A DNA stretch of 64,000 bases from Ilex aquifolium. Its lineage: Eukaryota; Streptophyta; Magnoliopsida; Aquifoliales; Aquifoliaceae. The stretch is taken from NCBI GenBank assembly GCA_951799425.1, contig OX637393.1, positions 3,168,501 through 3,232,500 of the forward strand. The letters run 5' to 3'. Position numbers and translations under genes: made by a program. Position 1 is the stretch's first letter. Each line of letters opens with the position of its first letter. Below are positions 22,159-34,526 of the stretch, piece after piece. The notes under the pieces were generated by a model. It was not told the origin of the DNA and ran no database searches. It saw nothing but the letters and a program-made list of their open reading frames with translations.

Positions 22159-23816
22159 GAAGAACACCACCACCACTACAAAAGAACAAGAGGAAGACGA
22201 AGAACACTACGGCGATAACAAAAAAGAAAAAAACAAAAGTCTTATTACGACAAACAAGAGGTCTACAAAGAAGAAGAAGAAGAACACTACTAAGAAAACA
22301 AAAAAAAAAACTACTAAGAAGAAGAAGAACAAAAATAAAAATTAAGAAGACAACGAGTACTAAGAAGAAGAAGAAGAAGAAAAAGTAGAAGACTATCAAG
22401 AATAAGAAAACTACGAAGAGGAAGACTACTATGAAGAAGACAATGAAGAGCAAGACTACGAAGAAGAAAAGGAATAAGAAGAATAAATCTACAAATAAGA
22501 ATTACACTACGAAGAAGACTATGAAGAGGAAAACAACTACGAAGTTTCCGAAAAAGAAGAAGAAACATAACAACAATACGAAGAAGAAGATGACAAAGAA
22601 GAACACTACGAAGAAGAATAAGACAAATATGAAGAACAAAAAAAACACTACGAAGAAGACGACTAAGAAGAATAATAAGAAGAGTGGACAAGAAAAAGAA
22701 TATGACTACGAAAAAATAAGAATTGGTGACGGAAAATAAGAATACAAGGAAGACGAATAATAAGGAAACTATGAAGAAGAATACTACGACGGAGAAAAAT
22801 AAAAACACTATGACAAGGAAGAATGACGGAGAAAAATAAAAACACTATGAAGAAGAAGAAGACTACAAAGAAAACCACAAAAAAGACTACGAAAAAGAAA
22901 AAGAATAAGAGAACTATGACGAGGAAGAGTGCGAAGAAGAAAAACAACATTACAAAGACGCGGAAGAAGAACACTATGAAAAAGAAGAAGAGAAGAAGAA
23001 GACTAAATGCAAGAAAAGACTAAAAACAAGAAGACAACAAAGAAGAAGAATAAAAATACGAATATGAAGACTGCGAAGAGGAAGACTACGAAGAAAAAGA
23101 ACAAGAAGAAGCAGAATAATATGAAGAAGAAGACTATGAAGAATAAGAAGACGACTACGAAGAATAAGAAAAAGAAGACTATGAAGAACAAGAACAAGAA
23201 GGCCATGAAGAAAAAGAATAAAAAGACTGCGAAGCGGAAAACTACGAAGAAAAAGAACAATAAGAAGGAGAATAATATGAAGAAGACTATGAAGAATAAG
23301 AAGAAGACGACTACGAAGAATAAGAAGAAGACTACGAAGAATAAGAAGAAGAAGACTATGAAGAACAAAAAGAACAAGAACTAGAACAAGAAGGCCATAA
23401 AGAAAAAGAATAAAAAGATCGAAGAAGAAGAAGAAGAACAATACTATGAAGAAGAGATAGAAGAACACTGCAAACAAGAAGAAGACTACAAATAAGAAGA
23501 AAAATAGAGATGACGATAAATGACAAAAAAGATGACGACTAAGAAGAATAAGAATAAGAAGGCAACGAAGAGGAAAAAGAAGAAGAACATAACACCACCA
23601 CCACCACTACAAAGAAAAAGACGAAGAAGAGAAGAAGAAAACACTATGAAGACTACGAAAAGAATTGCAAAGAAGAAGAAGAACATGACGGTTACAAAAA
23701 GAAAAAGAATATACGAAGAAGTAAACTATCAAGAAGAAGAAGAATATGAAAAAAAAAAAGACTAAAGAAAAAGTAGAAGGAGAAGAAAACTCCAAAGAAA
23801 AAGACTATGAAGAATA
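22159..23816. repeat. GAA-rich array (right arm)
   Basis: At the TTCGAA palindrome (22,156-22,161) the plus strand switches from CTT-rich to GAA-rich. The unit is the complement of the left arm, ACTAYGAAGAAG, and the first right-arm segment GAAGAACACCACCACCACT mirrors the GGTGGTGGTGTTCTTC of the left arm. The two arms form an imperfect inverted repeat of over 3 kb. Confidence 0.92.
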
Positions 23817-23846
23817 ACGCGGCTTGTTCGAATTATGATCGCTTTT

Positions 23847-23912
23847 ACGCGAGAAAGGGGGACCACCCTCTAAGCCTAAGTATTCCTCAATGACCGATAG
23901 CGTACAAGTACC
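23847..23912 (+). rRNA. rrn26: Fragment of mitochondrial 26S rRNA (nuclear copy)
   Basis: The stretch containing GCGAGAAAGGGGGACCACCC, CTCTAAGCCTAAGTATTCC and GACCGATAGCGTACAAGTAC matches the conserved large-subunit rRNA region as found in plant mitochondria. Homology ends abruptly after about 66 bp. It is a non-functional transferred fragment at the edge of the GAA array, and its duplicate is at 45,663-45,728. Confidence 0.8.
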
Positions 23913-25769
23913 TTGGGGGAGTCTCTTCCCGAGGGAAATCAAAATAATTGTACAAGCATCGTATCTGAGTCCACAACTTCCGAGAGCTTGTGGTGTTCTC
24001 GGATACACGGATCAAGAGGTGCGGTTTGGTCATCTTCTCGAGCACCGGCCATCAGAGGTGCGTGATTGCAAGGCTAGCAACAAGCACACTCACTTATGAT
24101 CTGCTAAAATAGTAAAAGGGTGGGGCTCAGGTCATGCGACGGATACAAGCTGGACTTTGAAGCAAAAAATCCAATCTTTCATAAAAGAAGAAAAAATCAA
24201 CGCACGGATGAACGAGACTAATTCTATTCTTGGGCATCGTGCCTCAAATAGACTAGGGTCCTTCATTCCTTAGTAATCACCTTCATTCATGCCTTATCTT
24301 TATTATTAGTAAGCCCCTTCATGTCTTTTCTCAGTGACACATTTTATTTGGCAGTTTTTTGGATGTTAAATACCATTGGATGGGATGAAGGAGCTGGAGC
24401 AATATTTAGTTGGGAATGGACCATATGGGTCTCTTCTGGTGGGCTGTGCGAAAGAGCAACTAAAAACATTATGAAGAAGAAGACTATGAAGAAAAAGAAA
24501 TCGACTACAAAGACGAAGAAGAAGATGCAGAAAGAGCAAGAATAAAACGAAGCCCTTGAATGAGAGAAAGCGAAGATAATGAAATTTCAAGACAGAACAT
24601 CTTTTTTTTTCCTCCATGTCTAGCTGATAGTCACTCTTAGCAAAAAGGCATGGGATGCAAACAAAAACAGTCCCGCACAACATATTCCTTTGCCACCATA
24701 GAATTTTGGAAACAGAGGACAAATTGATGCTCCCGATGATTCTAATTCCCCTAGACTTCCATCATAAATCAAATTTATATGTATTTTGATGTTTGGAATT
24801 TGTCTTCCCTTTTTCTGGGCTTGATCACATTATTTTTGGGGCAGGGGGCTCTTATGAATAGTCCAGGGGCATGGGCCAGAAATCTTTTCCATTAACTAGA
24901 ATCAATTTTGAATATAAAAAGCGTATCCCGACACTGTGGGACTGATACCAAACTGTGGAGAAAAAATTCTGCAATCATGCCAAATCATAAAACAAATGCA
25001 ATGCTCCACACCAACTGAATTAGACAACATATAAAACAATCAAACAATTAATGTCGCCAAAGTAGTACAGGGAAAAATAACATGACAATCGAAATGTTCA
25101 CTTGTTCAGAACAATACCGCATCCAGCCTCTGATATCCTGTCACAAATCCATGTCATAGTCATTGCACTACACAAGCAGAAAAGTTGTGACCATCATATG
25201 TTTTACCCTGCAAACAGTACATATCACGACAAAGTATATCTCACAAAATTAAATGATTTTGCAATATAAATTATCAATTTTATGAATTGAATTCTGGGAA
25301 TGCATCAAATCACTTCAGATTAGCAGGCAACTTTGTGGAACTCCACCTAACCAGCAACAGACAGGTGAAAGGGAAAAATAAAAAAAGAGTATAACTGGCT
25401 TTGGTGGTGGGTGAACAGTTGTCTAAAGTTAGGTTTTCAACGATCAAGAGTAATCATAGATCAGATGTTTCATTTACAAGCGTTGCATCCAGACAGTTCG
25501 TACAAAACTATAGGGATGTACCATCCATATCACAGCTAATGTACCAAACTAAAGGGATGTCATAAAAAACATCAACAAAAACATGAAATCAATGAGAATA
25601 ACAACTCATCTCCAATTAACGGTCAAATGACAGCTTATGTCCAACAGTAAAGGGATGCCACAGAAACATTACCAGAAACATGGAATCACTAAAGAGAATT
25701 GTATAGTTGAGTTCAAAAAACATAAGCTTCATAGTAGCAAAGCAGCAAACCTTTATAACAATTGATGCT
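23913..25769. other. Non-coding, conserved between units
   Basis: The first about 250 bp (GC-richer, with GAGGTGCGTGATTGC) looks like decayed retroelement or organelle sequence but was not identified. A short GAA patch lies at 24,470-24,545. The rest parallels 45,930-48,845 and shows no recognised protein. Confidence 0.35.
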
Positions 25770-25846
25770 TCAATTTGAAGACTGAGAGAGCTCATGTTCC
25801 GGCGCAAAATCACCAAATTCATCTTCCATAAAGGGACAGCTTTTTC
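25770..25846 (-). CDS. Possible terminal exon, acidic C-terminus (unidentified)
   Basis: On minus the frame reads KSCPFMEDEFGDFAPEHEL and then a short Ser/Gln/Asn tail before TGA. DEFGDF-type acidic motifs are common at protein C-termini. An AG acceptor precedes it. It is duplicated at 48,846-48,922. The protein family was not recognised and the call is weak. Confidence 0.25.
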
Positions 25847-27439
25847 CTTATATAGCACCTTGCACTGTTGCACACAAGAACAAGAAGGCATGCTATTAAT
25901 CAAAAAGAAGATAAAAGAAAAAAATAGCATTGGCTCGTTACAAAACACAATGACTGATTCAGTAGTTATCTCGCCAAAAATAAACATTCTCCACATATGC
26001 ATCTACGTAGATGTATTATTCACATAAAGACACACAAATATCACTTTGCAAAATATCAACCAAACATGCTTTGCTTTTCTTTTTTTTTTGGTTCAAGAGA
26101 AGTTCCTTAAATAAGTGTTACTACAAGATACATAGGAAAACAGTTTCGAAGTAGGCAATGTGACCCAGAAATCTAGAACAAGATAGAACCACTACCTTGC
26201 TAATGCACTTTAACTTATCCAACATTATAAACTGACTGAGAAAAGTCAAGTTTCCATAGTGCCCTGGAAAATCCCAAAAACTCCCATGGCATGTTTCACA
26301 AACACCATGCTTGTTTCCATGACCCTGAAACCCAACAAGAAAGTACCTTTGAGACACAAAGAAATAAATGTAAAAAAGCAATGGCCAAGCACAAGTAAAC
26401 ATTGATGTCTTTCATTAAGTAAATTTAGCATGTGAAATAAGTCAATGACGAAGAATAGCGGGAATAAGGCAGGACACAAAAGACATATATACTAAAACTC
26501 AAACCCGATATTTTGAACGTTTAGCTAGCTATTTCATGCGGAGCATTTGCACTCTGGGAAGAAAAAGTTACATTAGTCAAGAAGACCACATATAATCCAA
26601 CAGAACAAAGCGAAAATGGGACAAAAAACATTACATAACTAAGCATTACAAAACCTTCACCCATAGATGATCTCCAATTTTGCCAGCAGTTTGTCCAACA
26701 CTAGAAAGACAACATTCTTGCAAAGCTCTTAAACAAGTCATCTCCACCATTTTCCAGCTGAAAATTGAGACAGACATGAATCGTGGATGATAATAGTACA
26801 TCGACCATCTATCAAATTTAGATTCGTTAGAAAGATCCAAAATAATTTTTTAGATATATGTACATACCGACATGATTATCGGCATAAAGTATAAAACTTC
26901 ACTAAATACAAGGAAGAATCAGTGGGATAAAACTAGTCAAAGAGAGTTTTAAAATTTAAATTATTAAAATTGTGGAACCCTGTCAAGCATCAGGCTGTTT
27001 AAAAGAAATTATCTCCTGTGCACAAGCTACAAGATATTTTCGATATATACAAGAAACGATATGACTAGAGGAAGAAGATATTCGTACATATTGAGAAGCA
27101 ACAGATAAACACTCCTTACTAACCACAGGTAGGGTCTTGCGGTGCTTAGTATTCAGTGGCTACCTCTTTCTTGAGATTGGTAAGCTTTCCATCAATCTTT
27201 GACCAAGCAAAAGAAAGTCATTTTCAAATGAAACCGCCCAACAAATGACCAGCATGTAAACATATAACTGCTTTCAAATATCAACCAACTACATACAAGA
27301 ATTCTTAAACAAAGACATTAGCGCATCAACTTCCGAAACTAAAAGACTTGATAAAGCATACTTCCTTGCATATGACAGAATTCACAAATAGTTGCAACGG
27401 ATTTGATCATAAAATGCGGGGTTCAATTTGTAAACCCGT
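25847..27439. other. Exon-like patches of an unidentified minus-strand gene
   Basis: Minus-strand segments at about 26,200-26,330 and 26,650-26,760 have acceptor- and donor-like borders and modest open frames, and both are conserved at 49,270-49,400 and 49,735-49,830. No family could be named. Confidence 0.25.
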
Positions 27440-30400
27440 AAATAAAGAGTCAAAATCATTACAATAGTCACACACTAATAAAAATACACACATATATATA
27501 ATAAAAATACACGCACTGACACATAAAAAACGAACGCACACATTGAATCACAAAAGGCACACACATAGACACTTAGATAATATAAAAATATTCACCAGCA
27601 GCACCACACACACTATACACACAAAAAAACATTAAAACAAATTGGAAAATGAAAAAAGACACACACTATAATAAAAACAACCCCAGCCACACCGCACCCA
27701 CACACAATCCCACCTAAAAGCACATACACAAAAATATGTTGATAAAAGAAAATGCACACACATAAAAACAAATTGATGAAAAATACACATACACTAATAA
27801 AAACACACGGACACACAAACTAGACACATAAAAACACACAAAAACATATTGATAACAAAAAAATACACATACTGATACATAGTAAAACGTAAGAATAAAC
27901 ACACACGTTAATAAAAGAAAAATACACGATGCACGATAAAACACACACAAACGCACTAATAAATATAGACTTTGAGTGATCTATCTATGTCCAACCGACA
28001 TTGACTTAGAGTGATCTACTGGAGCATATACCTTCAGTTGGTTGAAATATATGAATGGAATTTTCAATTGATTTGTTGAAGTGTGCGGGAGAAGTCTTAT
28101 TAGGCTGATGGTGGTGGTGTTTGCATTTGTGGAGTAAGTGAGGGTTAAGGATGAGTACTTACCAAACCCGCTAATTTGTAAACAGATTGGCTACTTATAG
28201 ATAAGGATTATCACTCCTACATGTAGCATTGGTCTTGCCTATAGCTATTCCTTAGGGTAAAGTATAACTAAGAAGGATATCTCATATCACAACTAGAAAA
28301 TATTATAAGTACTGTTCACATTGTTATGTGGCCTCCTTTGTTTCTAGAGATTAAAAATGACCAATGACCAAGAAAATTTGACATAAATATTAAATAAGCA
28401 ACAACGCGACTCACATCATTATAGGCACGCATGAATAGTGTGATTTTATGAAGATGGACAACGTTTCCTACCACCCCTATGCAAACATGATTTTACCACG
28501 ATGCAGACAAGAAAACTTTTAACATGATGACCAGATTGAGATAAATTAAAACAAAACATTACCTGAGATTGTAGGCCAATGAAGTTGCATATAAAAGGTA
28601 TGAACGGAAATAACCAATTTTCGGAAGGAACTGAAGGTGCTTGTACAAACTTGCTGGTAAACTTGAGACACAAACTACTCTAGTAGCTCTATCATCTTCA
28701 GCATGTCTACATTATCAATGCGCGAGTGCAAAGCACACAAAGCAAGAGGTGACAAATTCAAAAGTTAGGCAGGTTGTGGGTGGATTGATGATGAGTTGGC
28801 TGTAATCCATTCCCAGTTTATTTTCAACCTGTTTAACGAATGAGTTATAACTGATTTGGTCATATCCTTAAACCCATAAATAAATTGTTTAAAACATTAA
28901 TATAGTCACACGCTATAAAAATACACACATATACACATAAAAATCACACACTAACCCATAAAAATCACACACTAAAACACAAATAATACACATAAACAAC
29001 ATTAAAAATACACAGTAATAAACACACACTAACACATTACACAAATCAAAAACACATTGGAAAAATAAAGATTCCACGATACCTAAGTGATCACATTGGA
29101 TCCTTGGGAACCATCACAAGTACAGCCGGCCTATATTTGAACGATAATGCCGTGTCGTCCAGTGGAGCCACAAACATTACAATAAAAACATACATAAACA
29201 AATACACAAAAACAAATTGATAAAAGAAAACACACACAACAACATTGATAAGAAAATGCACATACACTAATAGATACATACACACACACACACATAGACC
29301 CTAATAAACACACACAAAAACATAGGGATAAAAGAAAAATGCGCACACTATTACGCAGTCAAATGCAATAACAAATATAACACACATTGATAAAAGAAGA
29401 ATATAGGATACACAATAACTATGTCTTGCCATGTAAAAGACACATCCATAACTTCTGACAATGCAATAAGCACATATACACATAAAATGAATGCATTGAC
29501 ACATAAAAATCACACAATAAAACACAAAGAACACACATAAACAACATTAAAAATACACATAGTAATAAACACAAAATGAACGCACTGACACATAAAAATC
29601 ACACACTAAAACACAAAGAACACACATAAACAACATTAAAAATACACATAGTAATAAACGCACACTAACACATTACACAAATCAAAAACACATTGGGAAA
29701 ATAAAGATTCCACGATACCTAAGTGATCATATTGGATCCTTGGGAACCATCACAAGTACGGCCGGCCTATATTTGAACGATAATGTCGTGTCGTCCAGCG
29801 GAGCCACAAACATTACAATAAAAACATACATAAACAAATACACAAAAAAAAATTGATAAAAGAAAACACACACAACAACATTGATAAGAAAATACACATA
29901 CACTAATAGACACACACACACATAGACCCTAATAAACACACACAAAAACAACATAAAAATGCACAAAAACATAGGGATAAAAGAAAATACGCACACTATT
30001 ACGCAGTCAAATGCAATAACATATAACACACATTGATAAAAGAAGAACATAGGATACATAATAACTATGTCTTGCCATGTAAAAGACACCTCCATAACTT
30101 CTGACAACAATGCGATAGGGCACATATACACATAAAAAGAACACACTGACACATAAAAATGACACATTAAAACACAAAGAACACACATTAACAATATTAA
30201 AAATAGACATAGGAATAAACGTACACTAACACATTACACAAATCAAAAACACAAAAACACATTGGGAAATTAAAGATTCCACGATACCTAAGTGATCATA
30301 TTGGATCCTTGGGAACCATCACAAGTACGACCAGCCTATATTTGAATGATAATGTCGTGTCGTCCAGCAGAGCCACAAACATTACAATAAAAACATACAT

Positions 30401-30490
30401 AAACAAATACACAAAAACAAATTGATAAAAGAAAACACACACAACAACATTGATAAGAAAATACACATACACTAATAGACACACACACAC
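27440..30490. repeat. CA-rich region with higher-order repeat, copy 1
   Basis: Degenerate ACACATAAAAA-type sequence with a larger unit. A conserved core of about 110 bp containing GGATCCTTGGGAACCATCAC starts near 29,070, 29,706 and 30,275 (spacing about 636 and 569). A second conserved core, TCTTGCCATGTAAAAGAC, occurs near 29,431 and 30,070. The minus strand is TG-rich, giving many membrane-like false open frames. Confidence 0.85.
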
Positions 30491-30658
30491 ACACATACAC
30501 TAATACCCAGACTTCTCTCCTTGAGCAGCAGCAGCACAGCTTCTGCGACAGAGCATTCAAGAAAACCCTTCAAAGCCCCAAATCCCAGGTGTTATCGAAA
30601 CTAGCTCTCTCGATGAAATAGGAACCGAAATCTCAAATCGATTTAGAAGAGTGGACAT

Positions 30659-30799
30659 TCATTTGTTTGCATCGGAAGGAAGAATTGGAGGAAAATTCTG
30701 CGACAGAGCATTCAAGAAAACCCTTGAAAGCCCCAAATCTCCACTAACATTGTTAATCGCCGACATCACAATCTCTCCCGTATACTCCGCAACGGCCAT
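30659..30799 (-). pseudogene. Putative first exon, unidentified gene
   Basis: The minus-strand frame starts MAVAEYTGEIVMSAINN, continues GLSRVFLNALSQNFPPIL and hits TGA after 46 codons. The same frame then continues without stops as MSTLLNRFEISVPISSREL, so the TGA looks like a mutation in a longer exon. A GC-richer context and a (GA)n tract at 30,891-30,911 are typical of a plant 5' UTR. About 45 bp of it is repeated at 30,538-30,590. No family was recognised. Confidence 0.42.
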
Positions 30800-31029
30800 G
30801 CAAACCGAAGTGAAGAATTGATCTGGTGGTGGAATTTAGGGTTTACGAAGAGACGATCGTCGTTTCTTTCGAATCGTTAAGACAACAGAGAGAGAGAGAG
30901 AGAGAGCCGTTGAGAGTAAAGCAGAGAAGAGGCTTTGGATTACATTTATAGTTTGTGAACAACCGATTAGGAAACCAAGAGAGGAGAAGACAGGTTTGGG
31001 TGTGAGCTAACGGCTAACTCGGATTAGGA

Positions 31030-31498
31030 AACCAATTGAACAGTCTTGCCTATAAGGGAAAATTACACTTTGACCCCTTGACGATTTCATATTTTTTATA
31101 TTATACTCGGCGATGTGATTAGTTTTAAATTGCTTTAATTATTAAAGTCCATTACATATTTAATGAAATTTTATTTCATTTTACACCCGAAATTATTTAC
31201 TTTTTTCACTTTGACTTGACACGTCAGCTATTTTCATCCAAAAAAAAACTTTTGATTTACTATTTTGTTCTTATAAAAAACTATAAAGGCTAACATGTCA
31301 TTTTATATTTAAATATACAAATTACCGTTATAATTTATGTATTTAAATATCAAACTAATCTCTAAATCATATAAATCTCTCTATCTTTATAAAACTTTTG
31401 AATGATCATGTTATGCTTAGCATGATATATAAAAAAATATTATTCTTTTTTTCCAAAACTCCAATGTTAATATATTAATACACGTGGTGTATTGCTAG
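31030..31498 (+). mobile_element. Helitron 3' end
   Basis: A 7-bp hairpin, AATACAC ... GTGTATT with loop GTG (31,477-31,493), is followed at once by CTAG at 31,495-31,498 and a flanking T, the standard Helitron terminus. The 5' end was not located, so the start given is only the edge of the AT-rich stretch. Confidence 0.55.
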
Positions 31499-32007
31499 TA
31501 TATATAAAAAGAGGTATGCACAACAAACCCATCCAGTGAATGACAGGCTAGGTTGGAGATAGCCTACCCCTACCCAAAGCCCGCACAATTATGTAAAACC
31601 TAGAAAATTAAAAGATTTAATAAAAGGGGTAATACGGTAGTTAAACACTTTAAGCATGGGTTAAAAACTTGAATTTTACGTAATTCGAATGACAAAATGA
31701 ACATTACCATTAAATTCGCCTCGCGAAATTAAGTGGGCCAATCAATTTTCGTTGAATTCTTAGACTGTCAGAATTTTCACACATTACAAGGTAAATCGGG
31801 AATACAAGATTAAAATTCAAGCAATTGAGATTTAGTCATGAGATTTTTTTGTTTATTTAGTAGGCAATACAATAAATTTATAACATAAGAGCATCTCTAA
31901 CCATTATTCAAATTTAAACTCAAATTTGAGTAATCTATACTACAAATAAAAGTATCTTAACAAGAAAAATTTTTGATTCACTATTTTATCCTTATTACTG
32001 AACAAAT
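31499..32007. other. Non-coding, possible Helitron 5' end
   Basis: No gene. At about 31,929 the phrase A/TCTATACTACAAATAAAAG looks like a Helitron 5' terminus, but it runs into block X and has no matching 3' end. Confidence 0.35.
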
Positions 32008-33386
32008 ATTTATAGTGTCTCATATAATATTTTTGCCTAAGACCTTGAATTAGGTTGAGCCACCCTTGAATCTAACGATTCAATAACATGCTACGATGGT
32101 TATTTATTCAACCGCTAATCCTTGGGGATAACATTCAAACATTTAATTCTCTTATTACATAGAGAGATTATAAAGATTGTACACTCCTTCCCACCAACTA
32201 GTTCTAAACTGATTATTCTAGTTGGACAGAACTAGATGTTGTCATTTCGGTTAGAATAATACTAGGGATGGACTGCACTACTGTACTAAATTTTACCTCT
32301 TGATACAATACTGAAAAATGAAAAAGTCCCAAAAAAAAATGATAAATTTTAACCCCCAAATATATAGTAAGTGAACCAATGGGCCTTTGATCTAATGGTA
32401 CTCCTTGTCTTGTGAAGACTTTTCCTTCTTGAGGTCAAGGGTTCAAGTCCCTCTCCCCCAAAAAAAAAAAAAAAACCTCAAAGATAAAAAGTGAAAGCAT
32501 CTCAAAATTGATAAACTCTACCTACAATGTGATATAAATATACTTAAAGGTGACAAGTGATACGATACCAATTTCTTTTTTCAATACGATAGACAAACCC
32601 TACTAGGGATCCTAAACTTGAAATCCCAAATTACAAGGGTCCACATTCATTTGGGATGTAATTTGGACTCGTTCAGTTACTACCACATTAGTCTTATGAA
32701 ATTAGTGAAGTGTTATTGTCTTCTATTAAATCTTGTATTTTATTTGCATAAATAAACAACTAATTGGACAATTTTACCAGTATAAAAGTGAAGTTAAAAA
32801 AAAAAAAAGGGCTGATGTCATGCTTGTTGTGCCTCATAAATTTCATCACATGCAACAAATTAGGGTTAGCTGGAGAAAGTGCTTGGACTGTTCCTTCCAC
32901 TTGTTAGCATGTAGTGTGATACAAAGCCACACTACATGTTGCGTATAGTGGATTTAAGGATGATTTCTTAGACTATGAAGATATGGATGAGAGACTTTGG
33001 GCCGAGTATATAGGGACCTTAATTGAGTTAAGTTTTTTTTGAGCTTCGATCTGCTTAGACTGAACTCAAGTTTGTATCAATGTTGAGCCTCGTGCTTGGT
33101 TCTTGAACTTGAGCTCAATCTCAGCATTTAAAGTTTGTAACAATATTGAGCCTCATGCTTGGATTTTTCTTAGGCTCGGCTACATTTGACTTTGAGTCCA
33201 GTAGGGAAATATCTTAGAGGTATCACTCTTGCCAGCTTTTTGTCTAGTATATCTTATTCTCGAAGTGGTCTCGTTCTAGGTTTCACTCCCCCCTTTGGTC
33301 ATAAGACGTGGTTCTATTTTTATAGTATGAGCTCAACTTTAGCAGTATTTGATTGGTACGATGATGTGATGACATTAGGGATAATA
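32008..33386. repeat. Segmental duplication block X, copy 2
   Basis: Homologous to 13,852-15,108, with the same order and small indels. It marks the start of unit 2. Confidence 0.88.
32378..32476 (+). mobile_element. tRNA-derived SINE, intact tail
   Basis: A-box-like TTGATCTAATGGTA, B box GGTTCAAGTCC at 32,440-32,450, a C-rich stretch and then an A-run of about 17. It is the complete partner of the truncated copy at 14,231-14,305. Confidence 0.78.
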
Positions 33387-34336
33387 TAAAGCAGATGCTA
33401 GAGTTTATATCAAAATGTCTCATAAAATATTAAATATAACTTCCATATTTTTTCATAACATTATTTAGATAGATGCTTTGTACTCTTATAGTAGTTAGAT
33501 TTTTGGTAAACCAAGTCAAACATATTCTAACAGCTGGGGTTGGCAATAGCTTGTGTGTCGTGTCAAATTTATTCAATTTAAATCTGATCCATATATTATT
33601 GTGTATAGACAAATTCTTATCGTCCCAAACTCCCATGTTGTAAAACCATATATCTCAATCCCTTGTGTATGAAGATAATAAATTCGTTCGTTGTGTCGGA
33701 CTGTATTATCATCCTACCTCTTATTTGGAAAAAAATTGGATTTATGTGAGAGAATTTCGAGAATTGTACCGTACAGTTTATTGCGGACAAGCTTTCCAAA
33801 CGAATTTAAAAAAAAAAAAAAACTGGGAATTATTATCTGTTTTTCTGTGTTTAGCAAAGAAGTAGAGAGTACCAGAAAAAATGAAATGAAAGAAAAGTTA
33901 TGCAATCACTTTAAATTCTGCATTCTACATATAATACAGGCTTAGCAAGAGTTAATCAGTGTTGTCTCTGCTGTTACTACCCCAAATAAAAGCATTTCTA
34001 TTACAAACTGAGCACAAGGCTCCATCCATTGCTAGCTTTTTGCTCTCAGAGGGTTTAGTATTAATTTCACAACCATTTCTAAAGTGGATTTGTCATAAAC
34101 CAGAAGATCCTCTTCTCTTCCATATAGGTAGGAATGTCAAGAGGAGCCGAAGAGATCGATCTTACAATTAAGCACAACATACTGCTGCTTCAGTAAAACA
34201 TCAAAGTGAGGCATGGATGGGGTGGTTGTTCAACAATAAATCAGTAAGAGCTCAACCAGAAATGCCCCTCATCAGAATTTTACTGAATATTGATGTTATC
34301 TTTATTTTGCAAATCGCAAACAACTTAGTGCTCCCA
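33387..34336. other. Non-coding, unit 2 only
   Basis: No recognised gene. This stretch replaces the 15.1-18.87 kb stretch of unit 1. The minus strand near 34,020 has a short CSVCNRNAFIWG-like frame of unknown meaning. Confidence 0.3.
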
Positions 34337-34446
34337 CTAGTCGGCTAACAGTGTTGAGACAAGCACATCTTGGACAAAAACAGCTCTTCCGGTAGCCTGT
34401 CTCATTCTCTTTTCCTGTTCTTCATGACTTAAACGATGGATCAAAA
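34337..34446 (-). CDS. Exon-like ORF, unidentified
   Basis: After a good acceptor (pyrimidine tract, TTGCAG) the minus strand reads LIHRLSHEEQEKRMRQATGR and then AVFVQDVLVSTLLAD to TAG. The charged, helical composition and clean acceptor suggest a real exon, but the family is unknown. It lies right beside the break where block Y begins. Confidence 0.35.
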
Positions 34447-34526
34447 CTGCAAGGAAATGAAGGTAGAGAGAAAAAGAGAAAAGAAACATAAGGAAAAATA
34501 ATGACTACTGTACAACAGACACCTTA

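Larger units (their letters stand above)
18873..30500. repeat. Segmental duplication block Y, copy 1
   Basis: Homologous to 34,469-53,560, interrupted by indels. Relative to copy 2 it lacks 34,845-41,055 (more array and one more MFP exon) and most of 47,315-48,600. Array, rRNA scrap, exon-like blocks and CA-rich repeats follow in the same order in both copies. Confidence 0.9.

Noticed and set aside
27480..30490. CRISPR-like array of regularly spaced repeats
   Set aside because: Repeats are degenerate CA-rich sequence in plant nuclear DNA, spacing is irregular, and there are no unique spacers or cas genes.
27613..30560. Many Cys/Val/Phe-rich membrane-like frames on the minus strand (also 50,475-53,816)
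   Set aside because: TG-rich repeat sequence translates as CVCVF and similar. They are not membrane proteins. Only the two conserved cores were kept, as a weak finding.
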